DNA of 64,000 nucleotides from Phytopseudomonas daroniae (GTDB taxonomy: Bacteria; Pseudomonadota; Gammaproteobacteria; Pseudomonadales; Pseudomonadaceae). Shown in pieces: positions 10,547 to 20,286 of the stretch (the first letter of the stretch is position 1; each line of letters starts with the position of its first letter). The notes under the pieces are model-generated. The model worked only from the letters and a program-made list of their open reading frames with translations, had not been told where the DNA came from and made no database searches. The stretch is from the NCBI RefSeq assembly GCF_004327285.1, contig NZ_QJUI01000003.1, positions 62,001-126,000 on the forward strand, written 5' to 3'. The translations under genes and the position numbers were made by a program.

Positions 10547-11599
10547 ATGAGCAAATTCTGGAGCCCCTTCGTCAAAGACCTGGTGCCCTATGTGCCGGGT
10601 GAGCAGCCCAAGCTGAGCAAGCTGGTCAAACTCAACACCAACGAAAACCCCTACGGCCCGTCGCCCAAAGCCCTCGCCGCGATGCGCGAGGAGCTGAACG
10701 ACGATCTGCGCCTGTATCCCGATCCCAATGGCGAGCGCCTGAAGCAGGCGGTTGCCGGCTATTACGGCGTGCAGCCTGCTCAGGTGTTCGTCGGCAACGG
10801 CTCCGACGAGGTGCTGGCCCACGCCTTCCACGGCCTGTTCCAGCACGGCAAGCCGCTGCTGTTCCCGGATATCAGCTACAGCTTCTATCCGGTGTATTGC
10901 GGGCTGTATGGCATCCAGGCCGAGCCTCTGGCGCTGGACGAGCAGTTCCAGATTCGCGTCGAGGATTATGCGCGGCCAAATGGTGGCATCGTCTTCCCCA
11001 ACCCCAATGCACCCACCGGTTGCCTGCTGGCGCTGGAGGCCATCGAGCGTTTGCTGCAGGCCAACCCGGATAGCGTGGTGCTGGTGGACGAGGCCTATAT
11101 CGACTTTGGCGGCATGTCGGCCATCGCTCTGGTGGATAAGTACCCGAACCTGTTGGTCACGCAGACGCTATCCAAATCCCGCTCGCTGGCTGGCCTGCGT
11201 GTTGGCCTGGCAGTCGGGCACGTGGATCTGATCGAGGCCCTGGAGCGGATCAAGAACAGTTTCAACTCCTACCCGCTGGATCGCATCGCCATCGCGGGTG
11301 CTGCGGCGGCGTTCGAGGATCAAACCTATTTCGAGCAGACTTGCGCGGCGGTGATCGACAGTCGCGAGCAAGTCACGGCCGGTTTGCAGGCGCTGGGCTT
11401 CGAGGTACTGCCATCGGCCGCCAACTTCATCTTTGCCCGTCATCCGCAGCGCGATGCTGCCGGCATCGCTGCGGCGCTGCGTGAGCAGGGCGTGATCGTG
11501 CGCCACTTCAAGCAGGAGCGCATCGCCCAGTTCCTGCGCATCAGCATCGGTTCGCCGGAGCAGAACCAGGCATTGCTGGATGGCCTGGCAACGCTCTGA
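10547..11599 (+). CDS. hisC: Histidinol-phosphate aminotransferase HisC
   Basis: PLP enzyme converting imidazole-acetol phosphate to histidinol phosphate. 350 residues, fold type I. The opening [15 protein letters not shown] is typical of HisC. The PLP-lysine motif is [14 protein letters not shown] and the aspartate/tyrosine motif is [11 protein letters not shown] strong GGAG/AAGGG site precedes ATG 10547. Context with hisG and hisD supports HisC rather than another class II aminotransferase. Confidence 0.95.
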   Translation: MSKFWSPFVKDLVPYVPGEQPKLSKLVKLNTNENPYGPSPKALAAMREELNDDLRLYPDPNGERLKQAVAGYYGVQPAQVFVGNGSDEVLAHAFHGLFQHGKPLLFPDISYSFYPVYCGLYGIQAEPLALDEQFQIRVEDYARPNGGIVFPNPNAPTGCLLALEAIERLLQANPDSVVLVDEAYIDFGGMSAIALVDKYPNLLVTQTLSKSRSLAGLRVGLAVGHVDLIEALERIKNSFNSYPLDRIAIAGAAAAFEDQTYFEQTCAAVIDSREQVTAGLQALGFEVLPSAANFIFARHPQRDAAGIAAALREQGVIVRHFKQERIAQFLRISIGSPEQNQALLDGLATL

Positions 11600-11611
11600 T
11601 AATTTCGCGCA

Positions 11612-11652
11612 GCAATGAAAAAGCCAGGGCACTGCCCTGGCTTTTTCATTGC
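11612..11652. terminator. Bidirectional rho-independent terminator, hisC/algW
   Basis: Two perfect 20-base arms (11612-11631 and 11633-11652) form a hairpin with a GC-rich centre (GCCAGGGCA/TGCCCTGGC) and flanking A and T runs, so it can end transcripts from either side. It begins 12 bases after the hisC stop and lies in the convergent gap before the algW stop. Confidence 0.9.
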
Positions 11653-11725
11653 CGATGAAGCGTGGCTCAGCTCAGGCGACCGTTCGTAATATCGGTGTTG
11701 CCATCGCCATTCGCTGCGGGGCGCA

Positions 11726-11769
11726 GCTCCTACAAGGTGGCGCGAGACGGCTACCAGCTGCGTAGGAGC
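11726..11769. repeat. REP-like inverted repeat between hisC and algW
   Basis: GCTCCTAC (11726-11733) and GTAGGAGC (11762-11769) are perfect 8-bp inverted arms. The core matches the CTCCTAC ends of the REP copies at 20103-20126 and 41760-41782. No coding potential here. Confidence 0.5.
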
Positions 11770-11817
11770 GTCGCCCTCGGTGCGAAACAACGGTGGGCGT
11801 GCTGCGAGTGTTGTGCG

Positions 11818-12963
<1,146 letters not shown>

Positions 12964-13071
12964 CGATCCAATCCTGAGGGTTGCGAGGCCCTGAACAGGC
13001 CCTTAAGGTGCGCCATTATAGAGAACCGCGCCAAGAAAGCAGCGGTTCGCAACAGCTCGTGAGGAAACTGT

Positions 13072-13830
13072 ATGGCCATTGCTCTGACGACCCTGGTAGA
13101 GGACGCCGAACGCTATCTCGGTGCTTCGCGGATCAGCGATTATTGCCCCAATGGCCTGCAGGTCGAAGGCCGGCCGTACGTGCAGCGCATCGTCAGTGGC
13201 GTGACCGCCAGCCTGGCGCTGATCGAGGCCGCCGTGGAGGCACGGGCGGATGTACTGCTGGTGCACCATGGCTATTTCTGGAAGGGCGAGAATCCCTGCA
13301 TCACCGGCATGAAGCAGCGTCGCCTGAAAACCCTGCTGGCCAACGAGATCAGTCTGCTGGCTTATCACCTGCCGTTGGATCTGCACGCCGAGGTGGGCAA
13401 CAACGTGCAGCTTGCCCAGCAGTTGGAGATCACCGTCGAAGGGCCGTTGGAGCCGGACAACCCACGCACCGTCGGCCTGGTCGGCTCGCTGGCGCAGCCC
13501 ATGAGCGCGCGGGATTTTGCCCGCCGTGTTCACGAAGTGCTGGGCCGTGAACCCTTGTTGGTGGAAGGCGATCGCATGATCAGTCGCATCGGCTGGTGTA
13601 CCGGCGGTGGGCAGGGCTATATCGATCAGGCCGTCGCGGCGGGCGTCGACCTCTATCTGACGGGGGAGGCGTCCGAGCAGACTTACCACAGTGCCCGGGA
13701 AAACGGCATCAGCTTCATCGCTGCTGGCCACCATGCGACCGAGCGTTACGGCGTTCAGGCATTGGGCGAATACCTGAGCCGCCGCTTCGCCATCGAGCAT
13801 CTGTTCATCGACTGCCCTAATCCGATCTAG
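13072..13830 (+). CDS. Nif3-like dinuclear metal-centre protein (YbgI family)
   Basis: 252 residues of the conserved Nif3/YbgI family, which forms toroidal hexamers with a two-metal site. Metal-binding residues are visible in LLVHHGYFWKGE (His pair near 64-65) and AAGHHATERYG near the C terminus. Biochemical function is unsettled in the family; GTP cyclohydrolase I type 2 annotations are not well supported. GAGG is near the ATG. Divergent from algW. Confidence 0.9.
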   Translation: MAIALTTLVEDAERYLGASRISDYCPNGLQVEGRPYVQRIVSGVTASLALIEAAVEARADVLLVHHGYFWKGENPCITGMKQRRLKTLLANEISLLAYHLPLDLHAEVGNNVQLAQQLEITVEGPLEPDNPRTVGLVGSLAQPMSARDFARRVHEVLGREPLLVEGDRMISRIGWCTGGGQGYIDQAVAAGVDLYLTGEASEQTYHSARENGISFIAAGHHATERYGVQALGEYLSRRFAIEHLFIDCPNPI

Positions 13831-13847
13831 CATCGGCTTGACTACGA

Positions 13848-13868
13848 GGCTCGCACGAAGAGCGAGCC
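13848..13868. terminator. Possible hairpin terminator after the Nif3-like gene
   Basis: GGCTCGC and GCGAGCC form a perfect 7-bp stem with a 7-base loop, 17 bases after the stop and before the convergent gene at 13922. No T-tract follows, so its role is uncertain. Confidence 0.35.
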
Positions 13869-13921
13869 GGCTGTGCGCATGGGTGCCGTTTCCGACGCAG
13901 CGGTAGCCGCTGGCGTGCCTC

Positions 13922-14383
13922 TCAGTAGCGGATGTCGATCAGGGCCTTGGGATTGGCCTCCAGGACGCGCCTGGCGAGTAGGGTGAGCAGGAGCTCGTCG
14001 TTCAGCGGCGCGGGCAGGTCGTAATGATGCAGGGCGATGGCATGGGCGCGCTGACGCCCCTTCAATCTGAGCTGACGACCGTACGTGCCCTGGCGACGGT
14101 AGCTGAGGGCGAGGACGTCACGATAGGCGAAAGGGTGTCCGTTGCAGGCAATAGCATCGTGGCCGATGACCACCGTCGTGCGTTGCAGACGCCACTCCAT
14201 GATGGGGTACCAGAACAGGCCGGCCATGGCGTAGAGCAATGGCGCGATGGCGCAGAGCATCAGCCAGCCGATGCCGGAGCTGAAGGCCAGGATGGCGACC
14301 GCTCCCACGGCGAGGTTTCTCCCCAGGCTCCGGGCCATGGTGCTCGGGGGGAGATCCAATGGGTGCAGGGTGATCGGTGTCAT
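13922..14383 (-). CDS. Small membrane protein, two hydrophobic segments then a basic soluble domain
   Basis: Not recognised as a named gene. 153 residues from ATG 14383 (MTPITLHPLDLPP), chosen because GGACGAG precedes it; ATGs at 14401 and 14427 lack a site. Two adjacent hydrophobic stretches (about 24-62) are followed by a mainly beta domain with VVIGHDAIACNGHPFAYRD, which by pattern resembles a bacterial PH-like domain. It is divergent from the small XRE regulator, suggesting a regulated pair. Confidence 0.65.
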   Translation of the reverse strand: MTPITLHPLDLPPSTMARSLGRNLAVGAVAILAFSSGIGWLMLCAIAPLLYAMAGLFWYPIMEWRLQRTTVVIGHDAIACNGHPFAYRDVLALSYRRQGTYGRQLRLKGRQRAHAIALHHYDLPAPLNDELLLTLLARRVLEANPKALIDIRY

Positions 14384-14507
14384 GCTCGTCCGGGTGCCCA
14401 TAGGGATTGAAAAGTATCGTTCAGCCATATTTTTAAAGTCAAGCAGTGCGATACGACACCGAAGCGATCGCTCCTTACACTCTGCCCAATCGTAAGAAGA
14501 GTGGGCC

Positions 14508-14861
14508 ATGAGCATTTTCGGCAAAACCCTGCGCAAAGCCCGGTTGGCGGCTGGCCTGACCCAGGAGCATCTGGGGTTCGAGGTCGGGGTGACCAAGGCG
14601 TCGGTGTCTGCCTGGGAGAACGGTCGGGAAATGCCGAGCTTTAATGCGCTGCTGAGCCTGCGCGCGGCGTTGAAGATCTCGCTCGACACCCTGGTGGACG
14701 GTTGGCCGGACGAGACGCTCGTGCAGGAGCGACCTTCTGCCTATCTCAGCGATCCGCGGCGCACCTGGAGCGAGCGCGAGTTCGCCCTGCTCCAGCGTTT
14801 CCGCGGCATGAGTGGCCGACGCCAGGAGGCCTTTCTCGAAATCATGTGTCCCGGCGAGTAG
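14508..14861 (+). CDS. Small XRE-family transcriptional regulator
   Basis: 117 residues. An N-terminal Cro/CI helix-turn-helix (about 7-62; LRKARLAAGLTQEHLGFEVG and SVSAWENGREMPS) is followed by a short C-terminal tail rich in Arg and Glu with no recognised ligand domain. It probably controls itself and the divergent membrane protein, whose start lies about 124 bases away. Target unknown. Confidence 0.85.
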   Translation: MSIFGKTLRKARLAAGLTQEHLGFEVGVTKASVSAWENGREMPSFNALLSLRAALKISLDTLVDGWPDETLVQERPSAYLSDPRRTWSEREFALLQRFRGMSGRRQEAFLEIMCPGE

Positions 14862-14892
14862 CTGGTGCTCCGTTGCGGAGCGGTATAACGCT

Positions 14893-14907
14893 AGATCGTT
14901 TCGATCT
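14893..14907. promoter_or_regulatory. Perfect palindrome upstream of cysD
   Basis: AGATCG and CGATCT flank TTT, a perfect 6-bp inverted repeat about 100 bases before cysD and 31 bases after the XRE gene. It could be an operator or a short hairpin. A TAGAGT hexamer at 14941-14946 may be a -10 element but has no clear -35 partner. Confidence 0.4.
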
Positions 14908-15002
14908 AAGTGCCTTCCTGATTAGAATGAGACGCTGTGCTAGAGTGCGCGCTCGTCCAAGGCCCGTCGGCCTGAATAAATATCGTTATCCCGTGAGTAG
15001 CC

Positions 15003-15920
15003 ATGCTCGACAAACTGACGCACTTGAAACAGCTCGAGGCGGAAAGCATCCACATCATTCGTGAAGTGGCCGCCGAATTCGATAACCCGGTGATGCTCTA
15101 TTCCATCGGCAAGGATTCCGCCGTGATGCTGCATCTCGCGCGCAAGGCCTTCTTTCCCGGGAAGCTGCCGTTCCCGGTGATGCACGTGGACACCCGCTGG
15201 AAATTCCAGGAGATGTATCGCTTCCGCGACCAGATGGTCGAGGAAATGGGCCTGGATCTGATCACCCACGTCAACCCGGATGGCGTCGCTCAGAATATCA
15301 ACCCCTTCACCCATGGCAGTGCCAAGCACACCGACATCATGAAGACCGAGGGCCTCAAGCAGGCGCTGGACAAGTATGGTTTCGATGCAGCTTTCGGCGG
15401 CGCCCGACGTGACGAGGAAAAATCCCGGGCCAAGGAGCGCGTCTATTCGTTCCGCGACAGTAAGCACCGCTGGGATCCGAAGAACCAGCGCCCCGAGCTG
15501 TGGAACGTCTACAACGGCAAGGTCAAGAAGGGCGAGTCGATCCGCGTGTTCCCGCTCTCCAACTGGACCGAGCTGGATATCTGGCAGTACATCTACCTCG
15601 AGCAGATTCCGATCGTGCCGCTGTACTTCGCTGCCGAACGCGATGTCATCGAGAAGAACGGCACGCTGATCATGATCGACGACGAGCGCATCCTCGAGCA
15701 CCTCTCCGACGACGAGAAGGCGCGTATCGAGAAGAGGAAAGTACGTTTCCGTACCCTCGGCTGCTACCCGCTGACCGGTGCGGTGGAGTCCGATGCGACC
15801 AGCCTGACCGACATCATCCAGGAAATGCTCCTGACCCGAACTTCCGAGCGCCAGGGCCGCGTGATCGATCACGACGGTGCCGGTTCCATGGAAGAGAAAA
15901 AACGTCAGGGGTACTTTTAA
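15003..15920 (+). CDS. cysD: Sulfate adenylyltransferase small subunit CysD
   Basis: ATP sulfurylase catalytic subunit that makes adenosine 5'-phosphosulfate from sulfate, coupled to GTP hydrolysis by CysN. 305 residues, full length, with the PP-loop motif SIGKDSA (34-40) and the family C terminus ending KKRQGYF. It is normally followed directly by cysN. Here 441 bases holding a repeat-flanked ORF intervene. Confidence 0.97.
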   Translation: MLDKLTHLKQLEAESIHIIREVAAEFDNPVMLYSIGKDSAVMLHLARKAFFPGKLPFPVMHVDTRWKFQEMYRFRDQMVEEMGLDLITHVNPDGVAQNINPFTHGSAKHTDIMKTEGLKQALDKYGFDAAFGGARRDEEKSRAKERVYSFRDSKHRWDPKNQRPELWNVYNGKVKKGESIRVFPLSNWTELDIWQYIYLEQIPIVPLYFAAERDVIEKNGTLIMIDDERILEHLSDDEKARIEKRKVRFRTLGCYPLTGAVESDATSLTDIIQEMLLTRTSERQGRVIDHDGAGSMEEKKRQGYF

Positions 15921-15926
15921 GCCGCA

Positions 15927-15952
15927 AGCTGCAAGCGACAAGCTTCAAGTGG
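15927..15952 (+). repeat. Left arm of the 26-bp inverted repeat around the four-helix-bundle ORF
   Basis: 26 bases beginning 6 bases after the cysD stop, built on AAGC/CAAGC units and ending CAAGCTTCAAGTGG. It matches the reverse complement of 16329-16354 at 23 of 26 positions. Its first 23 bases are identical to 18265-18287 downstream of cysNC. Confidence 0.85.
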
Positions 15953-15969
15953 ACTGGAGCTGGGACAAA

Positions 15970-16311
15970 ATGGATTTTGAGAGGCTTGAGGTCTGGCAAC
16001 GTTCCAGGCAACTGACGGTACAGGTGTTCTTGGCGCTGCGAGAATGTGGCGATTATGGTTTTCGAGACCAGGTCGGGCGTTCTGCGCTGTCCGTGCCCAG
16101 TAACATCGCTGAAGGCATGGAGCGTGGTAGTGGTAAAGAAAAATGCCACTATTTGCGCATTGCCAAAGGATCCTGTGCAGAGTTGCGAACCCAATTGCTG
16201 ATCGGTAGCGATATCGGCTACATCCCTGAGGCGCTTGCAAGTCAGTGGATACAGGAAACCCGTGAGCTTTCCAGAATGCTCAGCGGGTTGATCAACAGAA
16301 TTTCAGGCTAG
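15970..16311 (+). CDS. Four-helix-bundle protein (S23 / 23S rRNA intervening-sequence family)
   Basis: 113 residues, entirely helical, with the family landmarks [34 protein letters not shown] and [14 protein letters not shown]. The family was first known from ORFs in intervening sequences of 23S rRNA and structurally resembles Avd of diversity-generating retroelements. Its function is unknown and it is not a ribosomal protein here. Start ATG 15970 opens at [10 protein letters not shown], the family's usual beginning. The gene sits between cysD and cysNC in the same orientation, inside a 26-bp inverted repeat, so it looks like mobile cargo. Confidence 0.88.
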   Translation: MDFERLEVWQRSRQLTVQVFLALRECGDYGFRDQVGRSALSVPSNIAEGMERGSGKEKCHYLRIAKGSCAELRTQLLIGSDIGYIPEALASQWIQETRELSRMLSGLINRISG

Positions 16312-16328
16312 CTGAGTGCTTTTACTTG

Positions 16329-16354
16329 CCGCTTGAAGCTTGCCGCTTGGAGCT
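16329..16354 (-). repeat. Right arm of the inverted repeat around the four-helix-bundle ORF
   Basis: Reverse complement of the left arm at 15927-15952 with three mismatches. It ends 7 bases before the cysNC start. Its GGAG (16349-16352) lies 9 bases before the cysNC ATG and may now serve as the ribosome binding site. Confidence 0.85.
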
Positions 16355-16361
16355 ACGAAGA

Positions 16362-18257
16362 ATGAGTCACCAATCCGAACTGATCAGCGAAGACATCCAC
16401 GCGTACCTGGCGCAACACGAGCGCAAGGAGCTGCTGCGTTTCCTCACCTGCGGCAACGTCGATGATGGCAAGAGCACCCTGATCGGGCGTCTGCTGCACG
16501 ACTCCAAGATGATCTACGAAGACCATCTTGAAGCCATCACCCGCGATTCGAAGAAGAGTGGCACCACCGGCGAGGAAGTCGATCTGGCGCTGCTGGTCGA
16601 CGGCCTGCAGGCCGAGCGTGAGCAGGGCATCACCATCGATGTCGCCTACCGCTATTTCTCCACCGCCAAGCGCAAGTTCATCATCGCCGATACTCCCGGC
16701 CATGAGCAGTACACGCGCAACATGGCCACCGGCGCCTCGACCTGCGACCTGGCGATCATCCTGATCGACGCCCGTTACGGCGTGCAGACCCAGACCAAGC
16801 GCCACAGCTTCATCGCTTCCCTGCTGGGCATCAAGCACATCGTCGTCGCCATCAACAAGATGGATCTCAAGGACTTCGATGAGGGCGTGTTCGAGCAGAT
16901 CAAGGCCGATTACCAGGCCTTCGCCGACAAGATCAACCTCAAGCCCACTTCGCTGTTCTTCGTGCCGATGTCGGCGCTGAAGGGCGACAATGTGGTCAAC
17001 AAGTCCGAGCGCTCGCCGTGGTACAGCGGCCAGTCGCTGATGGAAATTCTCGAGACCGTGGAAGTGGCGGGTGACCGCAATTTCACCGACCTGCGCTTCC
17101 CGGTGCAGTACGTCAACCGCCCGAACCTGAACTTCCGCGGCTTCGCCGGCACCCTGGCCAGCGGCATCGTGCGCAAGGGCGACGAAGTCATTGCCTTGCC
17201 GTCGGGCAAGGGCAGCAAGGTCAAGTCCATCGTCACCTACGAAGGTGAGCTGGAGCAGGCCGGTCCAGGCCAGGCGATCACCCTGACCCTGGAAGACGAG
17301 ATCGACGTCTCGCGCGGCGACATGCTGGTGCATGCCGACAACCGTCCTCAGGTAGTCGACAGCTTCGACGCCATGCTGGTGTGGATGGCCGAAGAGCCGA
17401 TGCTGCCGGGCAAGAAGTACGACATCAAGCGCGCCACCAGCTATGTGCCGGGCTCCATCGCCAGCATCGCCCACCGGGTGGATGTGAACACCCTGGAAGA
17501 GGGTACTGCGAGCAGTCTGCAGCTCAACGAGATCGGCAAGGTCAAGATCGCCCTCGACGCGCCGATCGCTCTGGACGGTTATGCGCATAACCGCACCACC
17601 GGCGCGTTCATCGTCATCGACCGCCTGACCAATGGCACCGTCGGCGCCGGCATGATCATCAGCGACGCTCGTGTCTCGGGTTCGGGCCACCATAGCGAGT
17701 CCGGTCATGTCTCCACCGAAGAGCGTGCCTCGCGCTTCGGCCAGCAGCCGGCCACCGTGCTGTTCAGCGGCCTGTCTGGCGCGGGCAAGAGCACCCTGGC
17801 CTACGCCGTGGAGCGCAAGCTGTTCGACATGGGCCGGGCGGTGTACGTGCTCGATGGGCAGAACCTGCGTCATGATCTGAACAAGGGCCTGCCACAGGAT
17901 CGCGCCGGGCGTACCGAGAACTGGCGCCGTGCCGCTCACGTGGCGCGTCAGTTCAACGAAGCCGGTCTGCTGACCCTGGCGGCTTTCGTGGCGCCGGATG
18001 CCGAGGGCCGCGAGCAGGCCAAGGCGCTGATCGGTGCCGAGCGCCTGATCACCGTCTACGTGCAGGCTTCGCCGCAGGTATGCGCAGAGCGTGACCCGCA
18101 GGGGCTATATACGGCAGGCGGCGATAACATCCCGGGCGATTCCTTCCCCTACGATGTACCGTTGAACGCTGATCTGGTGCTGGATACCCAGAGCCTGTCG
18201 GTGGACGAGTGCGTCAAACAGGTGCTGGCGATCCTGCGCAGCCGCGGCGCGATCTGA
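16362..18257 (+). CDS. cysN: Bifunctional sulfate adenylyltransferase subunit 1 / adenylylsulfate kinase CysNC
   Basis: 631-residue fusion. The CysN GTPase (residues 1-450; G1 GNVDDGKST at 31-39, [18 protein letters not shown]) drives APS synthesis with CysD. The C-terminal CysC kinase (about 460-631; P-loop GLSGAGKST at 470-478, [12 protein letters not shown]) makes PAPS. The fused form is usual in pseudomonads. The ATG at 16362 ([16 protein letters not shown]) is preferred over upstream in-frame sequence lying in the repeat. Confidence 0.97.
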   Translation: MSHQSELISEDIHAYLAQHERKELLRFLTCGNVDDGKSTLIGRLLHDSKMIYEDHLEAITRDSKKSGTTGEEVDLALLVDGLQAEREQGITIDVAYRYFSTAKRKFIIADTPGHEQYTRNMATGASTCDLAIILIDARYGVQTQTKRHSFIASLLGIKHIVVAINKMDLKDFDEGVFEQIKADYQAFADKINLKPTSLFFVPMSALKGDNVVNKSERSPWYSGQSLMEILETVEVAGDRNFTDLRFPVQYVNRPNLNFRGFAGTLASGIVRKGDEVIALPSGKGSKVKSIVTYEGELEQAGPGQAITLTLEDEIDVSRGDMLVHADNRPQVVDSFDAMLVWMAEEPMLPGKKYDIKRATSYVPGSIASIAHRVDVNTLEEGTASSLQLNEIGKVKIALDAPIALDGYAHNRTTGAFIVIDRLTNGTVGAGMIISDARVSGSGHHSESGHVSTEERASRFGQQPATVLFSGLSGAGKSTLAYAVERKLFDMGRAVYVLDGQNLRHDLNKGLPQDRAGRTENWRRAAHVARQFNEAGLLTLAAFVAPDAEGREQAKALIGAERLITVYVQASPQVCAERDPQGLYTAGGDNIPGDSFPYDVPLNADLVLDTQSLSVDECVKQVLAILRSRGAI

Positions 18258-18261
18258 TAAA

Positions 18262-18337
18262 GGCAGCTGCAAGCGACAAGCTTCAAGCCACAAGACTATA
18301 AAGCGCCGCTCAATTGGGATTGGCTTGGCTTGAAGCT
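18262..18337. repeat. ORF-less copy of the cysD/cysN inverted-repeat element
   Basis: Begins 4 bases after the cysNC stop. Positions 18265-18287 are identical to the left arm at 15927-15949. AGCTTCAAGCC (18279-18289) pairs perfectly with GGCTTGAAGCT (18327-18337). The whole element is about 76 bp with no coding sequence: a solo version of the element around the four-helix-bundle ORF. Confidence 0.8.
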
Positions 18338-18374
18338 AAAAAATGCCCGCTCTCCTTGGAGGCGGGCATTTTTC
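18337..18374. terminator. Bidirectional terminator, cysNC/osmE
   Basis: AAAATGCCCGC and GCGGGCATTTT form an 11-bp stem with T and A runs on both sides. It ends 16 bases before the osmE stop and serves the convergent cysNC and osmE genes. Confidence 0.88.
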
Positions 18375-18390
18375 ATTGCGAGCGACCGAA

Positions 18391-18744
18391 TCAGATGCCG
18401 TGACCGCGGGCGCGTTCGCGTTCGTTGATTTCCATCTGCTCGCAGGTCAGGAAGCCTTTGCCGTCGACGCGATCGGCAGAGTTGAAGGCAACGTAGTAGG
18501 GCTGCTCCTTGCCATCCCTGTTGAGGACGTAGTTATTGCAGCTACCAGGCTGAACCGTGCGGGTGATTTCCGAGGAAGGTGGGCCGCCCAGTTCCAGAAC
18601 GGTCGACTTGCTCATGTCTTTCTCGACCTGCTTGACCAGCGGCTCGTTACGGTAAGTGATGTGGTCGACCGGATTCTCAGGCGTGCCGGCACAACCGGTA
18701 AGGACGGCCAGAACGCATGCGGCACCCAGACTTTGTTTGAACAT
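18391..18744 (-). CDS. osmE: Osmotically inducible lipoprotein OsmE
   Basis: 117 residues with a lipoprotein signal and lipobox LTGC (Cys17), then a SmpA/BamE-like (OmlA) domain containing ITYRNEPLVKQVEKDMSK and GSCNNYVLNRDGKEQPYYVAF. OsmE is an envelope lipoprotein induced by osmotic stress; its molecular role is not known. AAGGG precedes the start on the minus strand. Monocistronic, ended by the hairpin at 18337-18374. Confidence 0.9.
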   Translation of the reverse strand: MFKQSLGAACVLAVLTGCAGTPENPVDHITYRNEPLVKQVEKDMSKSTVLELGGPPSSEITRTVQPGSCNNYVLNRDGKEQPYYVAFNSADRVDGKGFLTCEQMEINERERARGHGI

Positions 18745-18882
18745 GATGAATTTCCCTTGTGATGAACCAGACCATTTTTCGAACCCGGCGAGTGTGGATA
18801 AGTTCGTCCTAAATCACCCATGGCTCGGTCTGGTCGTGCCCGCAGTCGCACTCACATGCTGTCGCGGGCTTTCATCCTGAGG

Positions 18883-19017
18883 CTAGCGGTCGATTTGCGG
18901 TTGTTGCTGGCTGCTATCTACGGCCTCGCCCAGAATGGGCGCTGGGCTGCGGCTGGGCAATGCGAGCGCATTGGCGCTCAAAAGACTCAGGGCCAGGGCG
19001 ATGGTCAGGGCTTTCAT
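18883..19017 (-). CDS. Small secreted peptide, 44 residues
   Basis: Too short for usual gene-calling limits but well formed. GAGGTG lies 6 bases before ATG 19017. The product starts MKALTIALALSLLSANALA, a clean Sec signal peptide, and the mature part (about 25 residues, from LPSRSPAP to QPQIDR) is Pro/Gln/Ser-rich with no Cys. The stop is TAG at 18883-18885. It lies upstream of osmE on the same strand. No known family recognised. Confidence 0.65.
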   Translation of the reverse strand: MKALTIALALSLLSANALALPSRSPAPILGEAVDSSQQQPQIDR

Positions 19018-19190
19018 GGTTGCACCTCGTTCTCTCTGCATACGGTGTTTCACGGAACCATGCTAAGGGCGAGGTAGTCAGGGATGAAGTCGACTGTCTC
19101 GATAGTGGCCATCGACGATCATGATGTGCTTTCCCTGGTGCTTGCCTGATGCCTGCCATTGGCCAGGCGGCACCCTCCATGGAGTCTGAA

Positions 19191-20081
19191 ATGGGTCATC
19201 GTGCAGTTCCCCGGTATCCACTGGTGCTAGTTCCTGGTTTTCTGGGCTTTGTCAGCCTGCTCGGTTTCGAATATTGGTATGGCATCGTCACGGCCCTGCG
19301 CAATCAGGGCGTCGATGTTTACCCGGCGCGTCTGTCGTCGGTGCATGCCACTGAGCTTCGCGGCGAACAATTGCTGCTGCAGATCGCCGACGCCCGTCGG
19401 CGTAGCGGAGCGCAAAAGGTGCATCTGATCGGCCATAGCCAGGGTGCTCTGGTGTGCCGCTACGCCGCTGCACACAGGCCGGAATGGGTCGCGTCGGTGA
19501 CTTCCCTGGCCGGCCCCCACCAGGGTTCGGAGCTCGCCGATCATATAGAGCGCAAAGCCGCGCCAGGCAGCCTGCGCGGCAAGTTGCTGCTGCTCGGGGT
19601 GCATATGCTGGCGCGCGTGGTAACGCTGCTGGACAGTGGTGCTCGTGGCGCGAGCATGCCGATCAATGCCACAGCCGCCCATCGTTCGCTGACCACCGAA
19701 GGCGTAGGCATCTTCAATCACCAGTACCCCCAGGGACTACCGTCGGTATGGGGCGAGGAGGGGCCTGAAAAGGTCAATGGCGTGCGCTATTACTCCTGGT
19801 CCGGGATCCTGCAGCCCGGTATCACCGACCAGGGCGGCAATCGACGCGATCCGTCGCATTGGTTCTGCCGGCGCTTCGCCCGCACCTTCGTGCGTGAGGC
19901 CGGGCAGTGCGATGGCATGGTCGGCCGTGTCAGCTCCCATCTGGGTAAGGTGATTCGCGACGATTACCCGCTGGATCACCTGGATATCGTCAACCAGCAC
20001 TTCGGCCGTGCAGGCGAGGGCGTCAATCCGGTCAGCCTGTATATCGAGCACCTGCGCCGGTTGCACGAAGAGGGACTGTAG
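19191..20081 (+). CDS. Triacylglycerol lipase, bacterial family I type, no signal peptide
   Basis: 296 residues. The oxyanion region is YPLVLVPGFLGF. The nucleophile is Ser83 in GHSQG, the acid Asp241 in QCDGMVG, and the base His263 in PLDHLDIVNQ. The 22-residue Asp-His spacing and the SSHLGKVIRDDYPLDHLD block match secreted Pseudomonas lipases such as LipA. Start at 19191 has GGAG 6 bases upstream; in-frame ATGs at 19149 and 19179 have weaker sites, and none adds a signal peptide. No lif foldase gene is adjacent. May act inside the cell. Confidence 0.85.
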   Translation: MGHRAVPRYPLVLVPGFLGFVSLLGFEYWYGIVTALRNQGVDVYPARLSSVHATELRGEQLLLQIADARRRSGAQKVHLIGHSQGALVCRYAAAHRPEWVASVTSLAGPHQGSELADHIERKAAPGSLRGKLLLLGVHMLARVVTLLDSGARGASMPINATAAHRSLTTEGVGIFNHQYPQGLPSVWGEEGPEKVNGVRYYSWSGILQPGITDQGGNRRDPSHWFCRRFARTFVREAGQCDGMVGRVSSHLGKVIRDDYPLDHLDIVNQHFGRAGEGVNPVSLYIEHLRRLHEEGL

Positions 20082-20102
20082 GTCTATCCGTTCCGGCGAA
20101 TT

Positions 20103-20126
20103 GATCGCCGGCAAGCCGGCTCCTAC
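20103..20126 (+). repeat. REP element copy
   Basis: Hairpin core GCCGGCAAGCCGGC followed by TCCTAC. The same sequence occurs inverted at 41760-41782 with one difference. It resembles the palindromic REP units common in Pseudomonas and lies after the lipase gene. Confidence 0.75.
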
Positions 20127-20286
20127 GAGACGGTAGTTCGTGAGCGACAATTGCCAGGCGCCCCGGCTTCTGCAATTGATTCGCGCGGAACCGTCGCCTG
20201 GGGTGAGCGAAGCGATACCCGGGAAAGCCATGTCGGAGCGTCAGCGGTGGAGCGATCATGCCGTTCCACCTACGCACGTGATGAGC

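Noticed and set aside
15970..16311. Ribosomal protein S23
   Set aside because: That family name is historical; the ORF is not in or near an rRNA gene and bacteria lack such a core ribosomal protein.
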